A stretch of 64,000 nucleotides of DNA from Picocystis sp. L7. Its lineage: Eukaryota > Chlorophyta > Picocystophyceae > Picocystales > Picocystaceae. Under the pieces are notes generated by a model. It saw nothing but the letters and a program-made list of their open reading frames with translations, was not told where the DNA came from and searched no databases. Location: positions 620,001 through 684,000 of the forward strand of contig QXJR01000026.1 of NCBI GenBank assembly GCA_020975725.1, in the 5' to 3' direction. Positions 8,570 to 20,609 of the stretch are shown one piece after another. The position numbers were made by a program, and so were the translations under genes. Numbering within the stretch: the stretch's first letter is position 1; each line of letters starts with the position of its first letter.

Positions 8570-11500
8570 AGTTTAGGTCGTCCTTGCAATTTGCGACCGC
8601 GATGTTCCACTCGTGAAGTGTTCGGGTTGGATCTTTGCCATATTTTTGTGCGCAGCAGCGCGCATTCCTCCGCAGCGTGGCATGCGGTGGGAGCAAGCGT
8701 TGCGTGAGATCCACGGTCAAGCGTGGGTCCTGTACATATCCCGAAAGCTGGCGCAAACCTGTATAGAAAGCGCTGTTCATACTGCCCTCATTGCTAGTCT
8801 CTGTGCCTAGGTGTTCGAGTTGGCTGACCGCCACCACATGGTTATGTTGGAGAGGCTCCCAAGCGAGCGGTCACCTTTCCAGGAGCATCCTGCGCAGCAT
8901 TTCCAGGCGCGGGTTGGTCGAGTGAAGAATGTTGATATGTATCATTATGCACCGATCTCGTCGCTTTCGCTTTCTTCCAAGCCTTTGTCTGTGCTTCGTG
9001 CGATGTCATCCCGAATCCAGCGTTGGGTAGGCTGGTGTGCTCCCCGCGATCCGCTCGTCGGTCGAGGTTTGTCTTCCAGGGTCCCATTTCTCTGCAAGTG
9101 CACGGACGCGCACGTGCGACGGCGTGCCTACTGGCGCCCATCCATGGTATGGATCGGTCGACCGATGCACCATCCGTTCACGCTCGACATGGACAAGGTG
9201 TGCGTTCCATCCTTGGCTTGAGTTTCCACGTCCATCGTCGATGCGATGGCCTTCCGGGCACCCCAAACGAGCGTTTGGCCTCGTCTTGAACCTGCCCCAT
9301 CGACCTGCACCTCCACCCGCTCCACCACCGTGCCACGTGGCATCCACGTGGTCCCCCCCGGATCGTCCCTTGACACGTGGCAGGGCCAGGAGGCACACGA
9401 AACCCGCCCTTCCCCTCTTTTCCCGCGCCCACGTGCGCCATGTCCGAGTCGCCACGTCGGCACCGACGCGAGCCGAGGTGGCAGCTGGCCATGCCGCTCG
9501 TGTACGCGCCGCTCCTCCCGCTCGGTGCGCACGCGACCGTCCGCACGAGCCTCGAAAAAGGGCGGGAAAGGAGGGGGAGGCCACGTGGCTGACCGAACGC
9601 GGAGGCAAACGCGTCGGCAGTGCGCATCGGACTCCGAAACCGCGTGTCGGCGAAGACCAGGGACGTGGCGTTCGCCACCACGGTGCTCACGGCGTTGGCG
9701 CACGCAGGTTACGTCATGTCCCAAGATTCCACCATGTCGGCGGGAACCTGAAGAAAGGAGACCCAGGCGCGGTTGGGACGCGGCCATGGAGACTGGCCAA
9801 CACGACGCCGACGAGCGTGGATGCAACACGGACGTGCGAACCGCCCTTCGGAGGCGAAGGAAGCTGTTGGTGCCAGGTGCGATGCAGACGGCGAGGGAGG
9901 AGCGCCTGAGTGTAACGATCCTGCAGCCAAGGCTTTGAAACGACGAGGAAGAAGGACGAAACGAGCCACAACCCATGCCGGAACCCGGCCGTCCAACACG
10001 GCGAACTGCGCACGCGGACCTCCCAAGGAAACCGCCGCGATCACGCGCCGCTGCACAGGCGAGAGGAAGAGGCAGGTGCAACAAAGCCCGGAGAACGAGC
10101 GCGTCAAGTGGCGCGAATCGCCGGCAAACGCACAAGAGGCACACATCCTGTCTGGACCAGGTCGGATCGAACCGATGGACAACGAAGCGGATCACAGCTC
10201 CAAGTCCATGCTGCCCATCTCCTTCATCCCGCAAAAGCGCGACTCCCGATCAAATGCTCTCCACCCCGCCTTCGCGGGCCTCCACCGCGCTCGTCCACGT
10301 GCAAGCCACGAGCATGGCGATTGCTGGGAGAATGACCACCGCCCAAAGGTGTCTGCAGTGGCTGGAAACCGTTCTCGGGGTCGACGGAACTTCCCCTTTT
10401 CATCCTGGGCACGATTGTACGTGCCAACGTCTCCGAAGCATTGCCCGTGGTCCAAAGGCTGGAAGGTATCTCGCCACCATCCCAGCCCCCCTCTGGAACG
10501 CGCCGGCTTGGACGTCGAGCGACGCCGTGAGGGAATGAATGGCTCAAGTTGCTTCGGTAGAACGGACAGTTGCCGAAAACGACGTTCATCCTCTAGGCAG
10601 CCCGGAGCATCAAACCTCCTGGCATACGAGAATCATTCTGGCAAGGACAAGTGTTGTCAGGGTCTCAAAGTCATGCGTTGTATCACCAAAGATGAAGGAC
10701 GGGGACCAGAGTCTGCCGGCGTTGTCGGGAAAGACCCGGCACACGGAGGGGAGCCACAAGATTGGGCGGTGCGGCTTTCCCGGAGGATCCAGCGTGATCT
10801 ACCTCTGGCATTCTCGATGCTGGGGGTGTTTGCAAAGCCGGTTGAACCGGGTAAGGACGAGGGACGGTCCGTGCCGACGATCTAGGTTCAAGGATGGGTG
10901 TTTTCAAGCACTGCAAGACAGTGCCAGGTGCAAGCCTGGCCAGGATGCGGACCTGGTACGTTCAGAGCGAACCACGATCGCTGAGCAGCCACCGGAGGGA
11001 AAGATTCTGGAGCAGCGACAGAGCCAGTGCGTAGTGTGCAGGTGATGGTGGCAACTTCTCGCACATTCAGTGTCCGAAAAGTAAGCCGCGTGGATGCGAG
11101 ACGATGTGGATCCAAGATTCTGCAAACGCAACGCACGCGAGAGGGAAGGGACAGATGTACTACGTGCGCTCTCCTCGTGCTTGGGATGGAGATCACAAGC
11201 GTTCATGATGCGTGCATTTCTGGACCTACCCTGGTCTCGTTCTGTAGGCTTGAAGCAGCAAATTCCCAAAGAGAGCTCTCTTTCTTTATCCATGCGGGCG
11301 CAGGAGGAGGCGCCCACTGTCACCCTGGGCTGAAGCGAGCGAGAGTTTCGACGTTGCATCCATGAGATGGGGCATAGAAGGGAAGGGGTCCGGCCCGCGG
11401 GACCGCGCATGGCTGATCAAGCCTCGGATCCCTGCGACATCGCCGCAGTTTGGAAGTTAGACAGCGAGAATGGTCACCCTGGCACAAAAAGTCCCTGTGG

Positions 11501-11816
11501 CAGTGCAGCTCCCACAAGCTGCCCGTGACACCACGGACCATTCCGCTAGCCCAAACTTGCAATCCCAAGTGCGCAGCTCTGCCAAAAAAGCGTGCGGTTG
11601 ACCAGTGGGTCATGCGGTCGCACCAAAACCATGGCCTCGCAAGCGATACACTTCAACTCTTTTTCCTGATACAGCATGAGCCATGAAAAGGACGGGTATC
11701 GATGCGAATCAAGAACAACGTCCTTGAAAGAGCTCTGAATTGCGCATGAGCGGCGTTTCATCCCTGGGAAAGCAGCGCATCCGCAAAAAGCTTCGGAATA
11801 CGAACAACACTCGATG
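8570..11816. other. 3.2-kb region without a recognisable gene
   Basis: From about 9.1 to 10.5 kb the DNA is GC-rich and open in several frames on both strands, with Arg/Pro/Ser-rich translations typical of composition-driven false frames. From 10.9 to 11.8 kb it is more AT-rich. I found no domain, signal peptide or convincing splice chain. Spliced genes could hide here, since neighbouring genes in this window do carry small introns. Confidence 0.4.
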
Positions 11817-12209
11817 TTAGCGCGCAAGGTCAATGAACTTTGGGTGAACACCTGCGATTGCGTACGCGCGAGCAAAGCCGAAAGCACAGAACAATGAACC
11901 GACATCGACAAGGAGAGAAAGAATCCGTAGCAGCTTGGTGAACTCGGCCGGAATGTCGATGCAGTGGATATAGACGTAGCAGCTGCACCCCACTCTGCAC
12001 GAAACTGTAGTAACTGCATCTGCGTCAAAAGAGGATCCAACCAGGCCTTATGAACAAAGCGCGTGTCGATGAAGCCAATACTTTGCCTCTGCAAGCCATT
12101 GAGCATGCGCCTGAAGCACGCCTAGAACCTCCGCAGCCATGTCAAGAGATACAAGCTGTGCGCCATACATATCACGCATCCGCACCCGTGCCGGAAAAAA
12201 ACAACCCAT
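11817..12209 (-). pseudogene. Interrupted hypothetical gene, possible membrane protein
   Basis: Read on the minus strand from ATG 12209, one frame runs to a stop at 11817 with a single in-frame TAA at 12048-12050. The first part, with MRDMYGAQLVSLDMAAEVLG and AQWLAEAKYW, looks like an amphipathic helical stretch. The second ends with a hydrophobic stretch (TKLLRILSLLVDVGSLFCAF) and VHPKFIDLAR. The interruption could mark a real stop, a short intron or a pseudogene; I could not find an in-phase GT-AG pair. I do not recognise the family. Confidence 0.25.
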
Positions 12210-12358
12210 GGTGTGAAAGGGTAAAAGCGGCAGGGGAACATGTGCGGTAAGCGTGCACCGTTAAGAGCTGCATCGCACAGGACTTGCAACCCTAAAGAAG
12301 GCCATGCAAGCTCAAATAGGTACACCATTCTTTGAACCTGTGTTCCTGCCGAAATTTC

Positions 12359-13549
12359 TCAGACGTCGGTCCCAGCGAGGAGCTGCAATATGTCCGTGGG
12401 GGTGATAACGCCGATGGGGAGGCTAAGGTCATCAATCACATACACTCTGTGAACTGAGTTATGCACTAGAAGTTTCAGAACCTCCTCAAATGTGGCTGCA
12501 GCCGTGCAAGTTACCAATCTAGGTCTACGCAAAAACTTCCGCCCTTTTGAATCACGGATCCGTGTCCGGGCCACGTCTTGGACGGAGGACCTGACACTCT
12601 CGGTGTACAGAATAAAGTCGGACACCGGCAAAGCCAATCTCCCAAACTGTCCTAGGTCCAAGCACCTCAAGTCACTCATGGATATGTTTCCAATCATAAT
12701 CCCCGTAATGCTGCTCAAAACCGCTGCGGAAGAATAGCCTCTCTCGTACATACCGGCAAAAGCTTTAATGGAAGGTTCGTTCGCTTTGATGGTAAAGACT
12801 TCTTTCTCCAACCCAAGCCTTAGATCCCTGACCTGCATGTATGCCAGCGCACCTAGTTCTCGTACGTGTCTCAACAGGAAGGCCATGACATCAGACACGG
12901 ATACCACGTCGCAGATCCTGTCATCGTCGTCCAGGATGGCCATACGATGGATGAACCTGGGCACATCCTCCATGTGACTGGGTCCGCTGCGGTTCCCTTT
13001 CGGTCGTCTACTGTCCAGCATGGGAGGATCATCCAGATGGAGGTGCCTCGGACATAGGAAGCTGTTTTGGACCACGTCAAGCAGGGTCCTCTGCATTTCG
13101 GCGGCGAAGAGGAAGTCTCCATCTTGCATACCTGGCAGACTTCTCAGCTTCCTGCTCTCCACATCTGGCACGTGCAATTCGAGCATCCTCATAGTTTGCG
13201 CATCGTCTGCTACGGTCTTGGCGTGTCCCAAGGCTTCTTGCACTTCCAGCAGGCATCCACCCAAGATGTCATGAGCAGACACGAACCCCACCACGTTGGG
13301 GAACGGTTCTCCGCGTGGCCACTGGTCGGAGTAAAAGTGTACGGATTCCGTCCCGTTGTATCCGTCTTCCACGACCGGGGCGGCAAGTACGGCGTGTTGT
13401 GCCAGCAGCTTCAGGGCTTGTCCCAGGGACGCCTGTCCACGCAGCACCAGCACGCGTTTCCCTGGCGACGCACACAGGTTTCGCAGAGGATGGGCGTCCA
13501 GGAGTGCCTTGGCTGCCGCCATGGATCCTCCACGCCCTTTCCCATCCAT
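12359..13549 (-). CDS. Tandem CBS-domain protein (AMPK-gamma/Sds23/PV42-like)
   Basis: A soluble protein of 396 residues from ATG 13549 (a second ATG lies at 13522) built from CBS motifs, which bind adenine nucleotides and regulate partners such as SNF1/AMPK kinases. CBS-type strands are visible at the N-terminus (QALKLLAQHAVLAAPVVED then NVVGFVSAHDILGG), in the middle (IHRMAILDDDDRICDVVSVSDV), in a third copy (AVLSSITGIMIGNISMSDLR) and at the C-terminus (VHRVYVIDDLSLPIGVITPTDIL). Four such units fit the AMPK-gamma/Sds23 arrangement. The first unit carries an insert with an acidic and histidine-rich stretch. The frame is open a further 330 bp upstream with only a TTG, so ATG 13549 is preferred. 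Which kinase, if any, it serves is unknown. Confidence 0.85.
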   Translation of the reverse strand: MDGKGRGGSMAAAKALLDAHPLRNLCASPGKRVLVLRGQASLGQALKLLAQHAVLAAPVVEDGYNGTESVHFYSDQWPRGEPFPNVVGFVSAHDILGGCLLEVQEALGHAKTVADDAQTMRMLELHVPDVESRKLRSLPGMQDGDFLFAAEMQRTLLDVVQNSFLCPRHLHLDDPPMLDSRRPKGNRSGPSHMEDVPRFIHRMAILDDDDRICDVVSVSDVMAFLLRHVRELGALAYMQVRDLRLGLEKEVFTIKANEPSIKAFAGMYERGYSSAAVLSSITGIMIGNISMSDLRCLDLGQFGRLALPVSDFILYTESVRSSVQDVARTRIRDSKGRKFLRRPRLVTCTAAATFEEVLKLLVHNSVHRVYVIDDLSLPIGVITPTDILQLLAGTDV

Positions 13550-14945
13550 GTCGACCTTTTCGCTCCGCCTCTGTTGGTGCAGGTTCCCTTCCCAATCGCT
13601 TGTCGGAATGGATAAGGTGGGAGGACGATTGGAAACCCACACCGACACCCGGATCCCTCTCGGTCGGTTCCAACCACCACCACCACACGGTCGACCCTGA
13701 AGCCCCCTACTCGGGTGGGCACTTCCCCGAATCCAACACCACGTGGACGGTCCAACGCCTTGCTTGACCATGACCAACTCTCCTCGCGACTGTGCCATCC
13801 ATGGAACGGCACCTCCACGCTCGGAATGGACGACGTGCCATGCCCGAGACGACGCGCGCGCGGTGTCGCCCCCGTCCAACGCGCACTCGACCGACGCTCA
13901 TCCCACACGTTCGCGATCGGAATCGGGATGGACGACGACGGGCTTGACGGAGGAGACTCATCGCGCGACGGTCGAATATTCCTCCGCCAGAACAACTACC
14001 AGCAACGGGCGCGTCCGGTAGATGGAACTTCGGGGGAAGAACCAAGCGTTCCTGAAATCTTTGCTGCACGCATACGTTTGCATGTACGAAAGAGCACAAA
14101 GGACGCTGCGGGCCAACAAGGTTCAGCAAGAAGAGGTCTCAGAGGTACACCATGATCGAACGTCCTTCTACATCTCCACCTCTTCCCTCTACCCATGTCA
14201 GAGGAGGCGCGGGAGAGAATGTTTGAATCACAACATTCTTCCCATGCGTACACAAGAGCTCTGCCATCTGTCATCATATGGGACGGTCGAGTGCGCCACT
14301 GTGGTGTCCACACAAAACAATCGTATCGATGCACACTAGTTGTTGGCTTTTGTGTTTCGCTTGTGCATTTGACCTTGCGATAAACATGTGTTCGTCGTGT
14401 CCAATGGAGTTTTCCAATGCTTCGTCGTCCGAGTTACACTTGAGATTGGAATTTGTCGCCGTTCCGGGTTGGGTGGCTAAATGTGAAGCACTTCTTTGCT
14501 AAGGATCTGTCGTTTCAAAATTCGTCATCCATCTCAATGAGGTTGTGAACCACAACGTTCCTCATACGAAGCCTTTACACCCATTGCCACTTTTTGGGCC
14601 GTCGATTGCTTCATGCTCGCGCGTCCTTCGGTTGTAGGGAGTACGCGTGTTACGCATGAATCTGCGTGATTTTCGATGCCCATTCACAAGGTGTGCATAG
14701 CGATTGCAAGTTTATGGCGTGGATTGTAGCACCGGTGTTGCATTCATGGATGCGATCTTTCAAACCTTGGCAATTTTACTTGTGTGGCCCCACGCATGGA
14801 ATGGGCACGCACGACCCTTTGTTGCTCGTTTCGATGGCTGACTGTTCATGTACTTGGGTATTCCACGCGGAGTCTTTTTCGCTACCTCTCATGCTTGGTT
14901 CCTTGCCGTGTTCAGGGTGGTCGGTGGGCAAACATGGGCTCATGG
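13550..14945. other. 1.4-kb region without a recognisable gene
   Basis: This holds the upstream region of the CBS gene and the left flank of the LTR element. Both strands have open frames up to about 13.99 kb from base composition. From 14.2 to 14.9 kb the DNA is more balanced and I see no coding pattern. Confidence 0.4.
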
Positions 14946-15213
14946 TGTGGCGCTTGCGCGCCCACCTCCTTTTCCTGTGGCGCGAAGACGACGAGGGTGG
15001 TGGCGTCGGCGTGCGTTCGCGCTCGTTCGCTCGTGCGTTCGTGTCGCCGCGGTGCTCGAGACCGTTGGGCGGAACGTTGAGGAACGTTGTTGTTCTCGTT
15101 CCCCTCCGCCGCAATTAATATTACATCTTAACTCCATTGGGGAATCCGCCCGTGGCTAAGCCACGTATTTATCCGGTTCATCGGCCACAGAGCCCTTATT
15201 AGAAAGGGGGACA
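14946..15213 (-). repeat. Left LTR (3' LTR) of element A, ends approximate
   Basis: A copy of the sequence at 23069-23341. On the minus strand it would start TGTCCCCC and end GCGCCACA, giving TGT..ACA termini and 268 bp. Identity with the right copy begins at 14944, which supports this outer end. The inner end is inferred from the stop of pol at 15232 and the TGT. It contains the perfect palindrome cgtggctaagccacg next to a tattta box. Confidence 0.6.
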
Positions 15214-15231
15214 AACCGGTCCCTATTCGGG

Positions 15232-15706
15232 TTAGTCCTGGCCCTGCATCCGCCTAGGGACATGGCTAAGGAGGACGTCCCAGTGAGGGGAAGGCAAGGG
15301 CCTTCCTTGGGCATCCGAGAATATTCCCTCATGCCTCCCTAGTACCTCCTGGTAGGTAGCGAGATGCTGCAAGCGAGGGAACCAGGGAGCCTTTGGCCAA
15401 TGCGGAGTGATCATGGTCACAAGGGCTCTAGGTTCGGCCTCCAGCTTGCCTATCACGGAGTCAATGAGGCAACAGGGTGGGTGTGCCCATAGGTTGCCAA
15501 GACTAGCCCATTCTTGGGCGAGAGCATTGGTCTCCCGTGTAGAGAAGGCCGGACATTGGGCATTGTTTGGCGAGGCAAACAAGTCCCAAGTGAATGGCCC
15601 GAATATAATTGAGAACCTCTCAAAAGCCTCACGATTGAGTGCATATTCCTCATCGTCGAAGGACAACCTCGGCAAGACAGGTGTCTCGAGAGGGCTGGGC
15701 GCAACA
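15232..15706 (-). mobile_element. C-terminal extra domain of element A pol
   Basis: The last 130 or so residues of the pol frame, beyond the integrase, carry a block with the pattern WDLFASPNNAQCPAF, then ALAQEW, then HPPCCLIDSVIGKL, then TPHWPKAPWFPRL. That pattern resembles the segment following RNase H in DIRS/Ngaro-type tyrosine-recombinase retroelements (DxFA..N...P.F, a tryptophan-rich closing strand). It is unusual downstream of a Ty3-type integrase. The same block is retained in the second copy at 23360-23834. Confidence 0.5.
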
Positions 15707-18700
15707 CCCTCCCGGACCACCATTAAGCGCAACTCAGCCCGATCGTCGAGTGGCTCTGGCGAGACGAGGGAAGCTTGGCCGTACACGGCCGCCACAGGAT
15801 CAAATAGGATCGTGTGTGCGTCATCGGGACGGTAGGAGGAAGTAGTCCCGTCCGTCCACCGGATGACGTAAGCAGCGGGAGAAGATTTCGCCGCTTTTCG
15901 AAAGCGTTCCACAAGGCCAGTCCAAAACTCTAGGCGAGTTGAGCCGTCCATGAGCTCGAGCAAGAACCTTGCTTGCACGACTTGCCCAACCAAGTTCGTA
16001 CTTGGCGGTTTCGCAAAGCGCGGTTTCCTTAGGCTAGTGTATGGCAGAGCGTACGGCCACGTATCCTTTAGGATGGGCCTCTTCTGGTGATAAAATTTGG
16101 ACTTGTAGCGAGACACGCGACTCTTGTTACGTGCGGTGATGCCTTGCTCGGGGAAATGCCCGAGGAGTTCCTCGATCTCACAAACGTGGTCGATGAGATC
16201 CGACGTTTCCTCTACGAACCCGCGATGTTCGTGAAGAGGGGCATCGACGCTACAAGCAAATTGGACATAGTACCTAGGTGGAAAAGTGGTCCAATCACGT
16301 ATGTAGAAGCGCTCTACCTGGAAACGAGTTTCCTCTGATCCATTTGGGAGAGGAACCGTTTGAGGTTCAGGAGTAAGTTCGCGATGGGGGAACTTTGAAT
16401 GGTCGCTCTCATGCCAGGGATGCAGTCGTTCGATATTGACTGTGGCGGAATGTCGAGTGCCGTCGGGTAGGACCAAGCGGTAAGCTCCCTTTGGTAACAC
16501 CTCCCCAATGGTGTACGGCCCTACAAAGTAGCTCTCGAGCATTCCTTTGTCCCTGGAGGACTTCAGACCGCGTTGCAGTTTGACTTTATCCCCGACGCGA
16601 AAGCGTCGAACCTGCTTTTGGCGGTTCAATCTATCTTCAACTTGTTTTTGATAGAGGGCGTGTCGTTTTTGCACTTGAGCATAAAGCTCTCGGCGAGCGT
16701 CAAACAGCGAATGGAGTCGCTTGCACGCAGGGTCTGCATTCTCTCTTAGGAGGGAATATGTCCACGGCAAACTGGCGTTTGTACCGAAGAGAACGTAATG
16801 AGGAGAGTAGCCAGTGACTCTATGCACCGATGTATTGTAGGAGAAGGACGCTGTTTGAAGCAGCTCGTCCCACTCTACATCTGGCCGTGATGTTGCCAAT
16901 GCCCGAAGGGTGGATAAAAGGGTGCGGTGCTGCACCTCCACTCCTCCTTGTGTCTGGCTATGGTAAGGCGCGCCGCTTTTATGCTTGGCCCCGAGCTCGA
17001 TCAAGAATTGATCAAAGAGCTCGCGAAATCGGGGCCCGTTGTCGGTGAGGACAACTCGCGGACTTCCGAACTGATGGATTACTCGGTCCATGAGCACCTT
17101 GGCAACGTCGTGCGTTGTCCAATCAGTGTGCATCGGGAAGTAGAGAGCGTACTTGGAAAACCGGCATGTGACGGTTAGTACCGCGTTGTGACCTCTCGAA
17201 GTGGCGGGAAGCCCGACAACTTCGTCTACCGCAATCGTGTGGAAAGGGTAGGGGAAGATCTCTTGCATGTGGACGAGATGCTTCGCGGGTCGATTGCTCG
17301 GCTTGAGGAGCTGGCAACGAGGACAAGTACGGACAAAGTCGATAATGTACGACTTCATACCTTGCCAAACAAAATGTTGTCGGCATTGCTCATAGGTGCG
17401 TTGAGCGCCAAAGTGGGCATCCGCGTGGACACGGTCCACAAGTCGTTGTCGCACGGCAACATCATTCGGCACCACCAGGCAAACACGATCCGTCTCGGGA
17501 TCGATGCGCCACACGAGGTTGTCACGAACTTCGTGTTTCTTCGGTGGTGAAGCTACAAGAGCCTGATAAGCTTTGTCTTTCTCACCTGCTCGTTGCACCA
17601 ATGTATACAAATCTTCCTCCTGGGGGTCAACCGATGGAATCTCAAGGGAACCACCCATAGCTCGAAGAGCTGGCCCGGGAGGCGGCTGAACGAGTGCTGG
17701 GATGGTGAGCAAAGGCATCGACCGCCGGAGGAGGTCTGCTAAGGTGATCAGCCTGAGATCAGTACCTGGGTTGACTTGCAACGTGGTGCGCACGGTGAGA
17801 CCGGACGCAAGCCTATAGGACTTGGTAGCACGGGCGCACGTTCCATTATACGTGGCCGAATGAATCACATGGGTGGAGGCAGGCAACCTACTAAGGAGTC
17901 GGTCGCAAGCGGGAAGGTCAAGGTGCTTGTCATCGGCGAGGAGCACTACGTGAGCCTGCGGGAGCCGCTTGCGGTTGGCTACCTCCGCGAGGGATGTTGT
18001 CTCAAAGCGGAGGGGACGGCTTGTACGCCATCGAACGGGGGCCTTAAGGCGTGCCCGATCATATTGCAGCATCCAACGTTCGCGAGCAGCTTTCGATCGA
18101 AAGGTACCAATGACCGCTAGATCGAGGGAGAGCATAGGCTCGATCAACAAGATCTCTTCCAAGGAGGGAATCAAGTCTTCCGCGGGTGGCCCAACATGGA
18201 GGACACGAAAGACTTGGCCCCTGTCCCAATCGGTGCGACTGAGAGCGTCCGCTCCAGGGTTGGCGATGCCTTGACGGTACTGGACCTCGAAAGGGGTAAA
18301 CTCAGCCAAGGCGTCTAGCCAGCGGATCTCCCGAGAGGAGAGTTGATCAGCATTCTTCGTTTGCAAGTATTTGGACGCAGTGTTGTCGGTTAAGACAGTG
18401 AAAGAGCGTCCTTGCAGAAGATGCTTCCACTTGACGAGACTTTGCAAAATAGCAAGAGTCTCTTGCTCAGCTGTGGAGTAGTTGCGTTGGGCATCATTGA
18501 ATTTTCGCCCATAGTAAGCAACCGGATGCCACTTGCCATCCTCATGTAGTTGAGAAAGGATCGCGCCGGTAGCGATCTTACTAGCATCTGTCTCTACGCG
18601 CGTCTCTCTGTTCGGATCGTATTGGACGAGGACGGGCTCTTGAACTAGAGCAGCCTTGAGGCGCTGGAACGCGTCCTCTTGAACCTCAGTCCAGGAGCCA

Positions 18701-18954
18701 ACGAAGTCTCCTTTAAACGCCTTTCTATTGATGTCCGAAAGAGGAGCAGCGAGAGTGGGGAAGTCCTTGATGAAGGAGGAGTAGTAATTGCACAAGCCTA
18801 AGAAGCTTTGATTCTCCTTGATGCTAGTTGGCCGGGGAAAGTTCTCAATTTTCTCCACGAGACGCTTTTGCATCATCACTCGGCCATCGCCAATATGGAA
18901 TCCGGCGTAGTCGAGGGCTTTCTTAAAGAGCGCCGTCTTCTCCTTGGCGAGCAC
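15707..18954 (-). mobile_element. Element A pol: end of RT, RNase H and integrase
   Basis: A long frame holding the end of reverse transcriptase (the FLGLCNYYSSFI thumb motif), RNase H (ETDASKIATGAIL, AEQETLAIL and LTDNTAS, about 18.7-18.3 kb), then integrase with its zinc-binding H-H-C-C segment near 17.3 kb and catalytic core (AVDEVVGLP and VVLTDNGPRF) to about 16.8 kb, followed by an SH3-like tail (FRVGDKVKLQRGL). This is standard Ty3/gypsy pol order. Confidence 0.85.
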
Positions 18955-19560
18955 GATATGCTCAGCCTCGCAGCGTGGAAGAAAGCCTCGAGGTGATCCA
19001 AGTGATCAGCCTCTGACCCAGAGTGGATGAGGATATCATCCATGTACGCCTTGGTGTTCGTTAAGGGCGACACGATGCGGTTCATCATGCGCTGGAAGAT
19101 AGAGGGGGCGTTTGCCAGGCCCATCGGCATGACACGCCAAACGAATTGACCAAACGGCGTCACGCATGCTGTTTTGTATTGATCCTCGGGGGCCACAAGC
19201 ATATTGTAAAACCCGTCTTTCACGTCAAAGGACGAGAAGAACTTCGAGGTGCTCAAGTCTAGGAGCAAGTCATCGATCAAAGGAAGAGGATATTTGTCCT
19301 TGATCGTGAGGTTGTTCAGCATGCGGTAATCAAAGACAATACGGTATCGCCCATCCTTCTTCGGTATGAGGAGTACCGGGCTCCAAATGGCGATCCGGGC
19401 GAATGCGCCATCTTGCCGTCTTTGAGTAACTGGTCGATGAGCTCTCGACATGCCTTGGTCTTCTCCGGGGAGAGACGGATAGGTGGCCGACTTTTGGGAC
19501 CGTCTTTTGCGACGTCCAAGGGTATGCGACACACCTCTCCCGACACTCGTTCGGGAGGCA
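18876..19560 (-). mobile_element. Element A reverse transcriptase core
   Basis: The palm and fingers of reverse transcriptase, with YRIVFDYRMLNNLTIKDKYP, SFDVKDGFYNM and the active-site motif YMDDIL. Family assignment to Ty3/gypsy is clear. Confidence 0.85.
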
Positions 19561-19877
19561 AGGCAAAGCTTTCCTCTTTGCCTCGGAAGACCGATGCATA
19601 TTTATGGAGGAGCTTGTCGAGCCGTTTCTTGCCTTGGGAGGTGAGAGAGTGATCTCGGAGAGAGTAAGGCTAGCTATCCTTTTTCCGAGATCGTCCTCCT
19701 CATGTTCCAAGTCGGGTAGACGTTGGATGAGCACGAAAAGGCTACCTTCACGAGTCTTGCGGCTGGAACGTAGGATTTGGGCGGCTTCTTGCATAGAGCA
19801 GAATGCATCCATCCCATGCTTCGAGGCGAAGTTCGAATCGCCGCGAAGCTCATGCTTTCTCCCTTGATGGCGAAACG

Positions 19878-20458
19878 TCAGAACGTTCCTTGGGAACCTC
19901 TAAGCTCGCGTGGAACGAGGACCAGGAAGTCCATCCCCAACACCACGTCATAAGTATTGAGGGGACACACCGCAAAAGGCCTCTCGACCTTCTCCTTATC
20001 GATGGTGAAGGTCAAGTTCACGACCGGTGCCTTGTGCAACGTCTCACCAACGCCTAAGCGGTACGTCAGATTTTCTCGCTTGGGGGTGATGTACGACCAC
20101 TTGGGTCGGCTTGGCACACACGATCGTGGAAGCGACAGCTTATGAAGTTGTGGGTAGCACCCGTATCGACAAAGGCTTTTGCCGATAACCCTGCTATGGA
20201 AAGCATCACGACCATGCTCGTGCATAGTCCCGAGCTAAACTCACATAGCGTACCGATGGTAGACGGGAGGTTCGCGCTCAACGGAGTCGCGTGAAGGGGA
20301 GAGTGAAACTCTCCCGGACTTAGTGGGAACTCTGGGGGTGCGTCCACCTTGGGAGTTTCCCACCGGGACCGAAGTGTGCAATGGAGGAGGGCAAGGATAG
20401 CGGTTTTCACAGCACCAATTATCCAAAGTCCTATTACATAGTGCACACTTGGGTGCAT
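19878..20458 (-). mobile_element. Element A protease region
   Basis: Retropepsin-like region between gag and RT, recognised by the DTGATHNFIS catalytic loop and the later VVLGMDFL strand. Confidence 0.65.
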
Positions 20459-20609
20459 TCACGATATGTCGCACGGCAAGGGGGACTTACATGCGTCCTT
20501 TTTCCTTTGCCTTGGCACGGACATAGTGAGCAACTCAACCGTTCAGTCATCAGGTTCGAGTTGTCGAGGGCCTCGTGGGTCTCCTCGGAAACTTCGCTGC
20601 TCCACAAAC

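Noticed and set aside
9128-10234. Long minus- and plus-strand frames in the GC-rich 9-10.5 kb region
   Set aside because: All frames give Arg/Pro/Ser-rich sequence on both strands at once, typical of composition, and no splice-consistent gene emerged.
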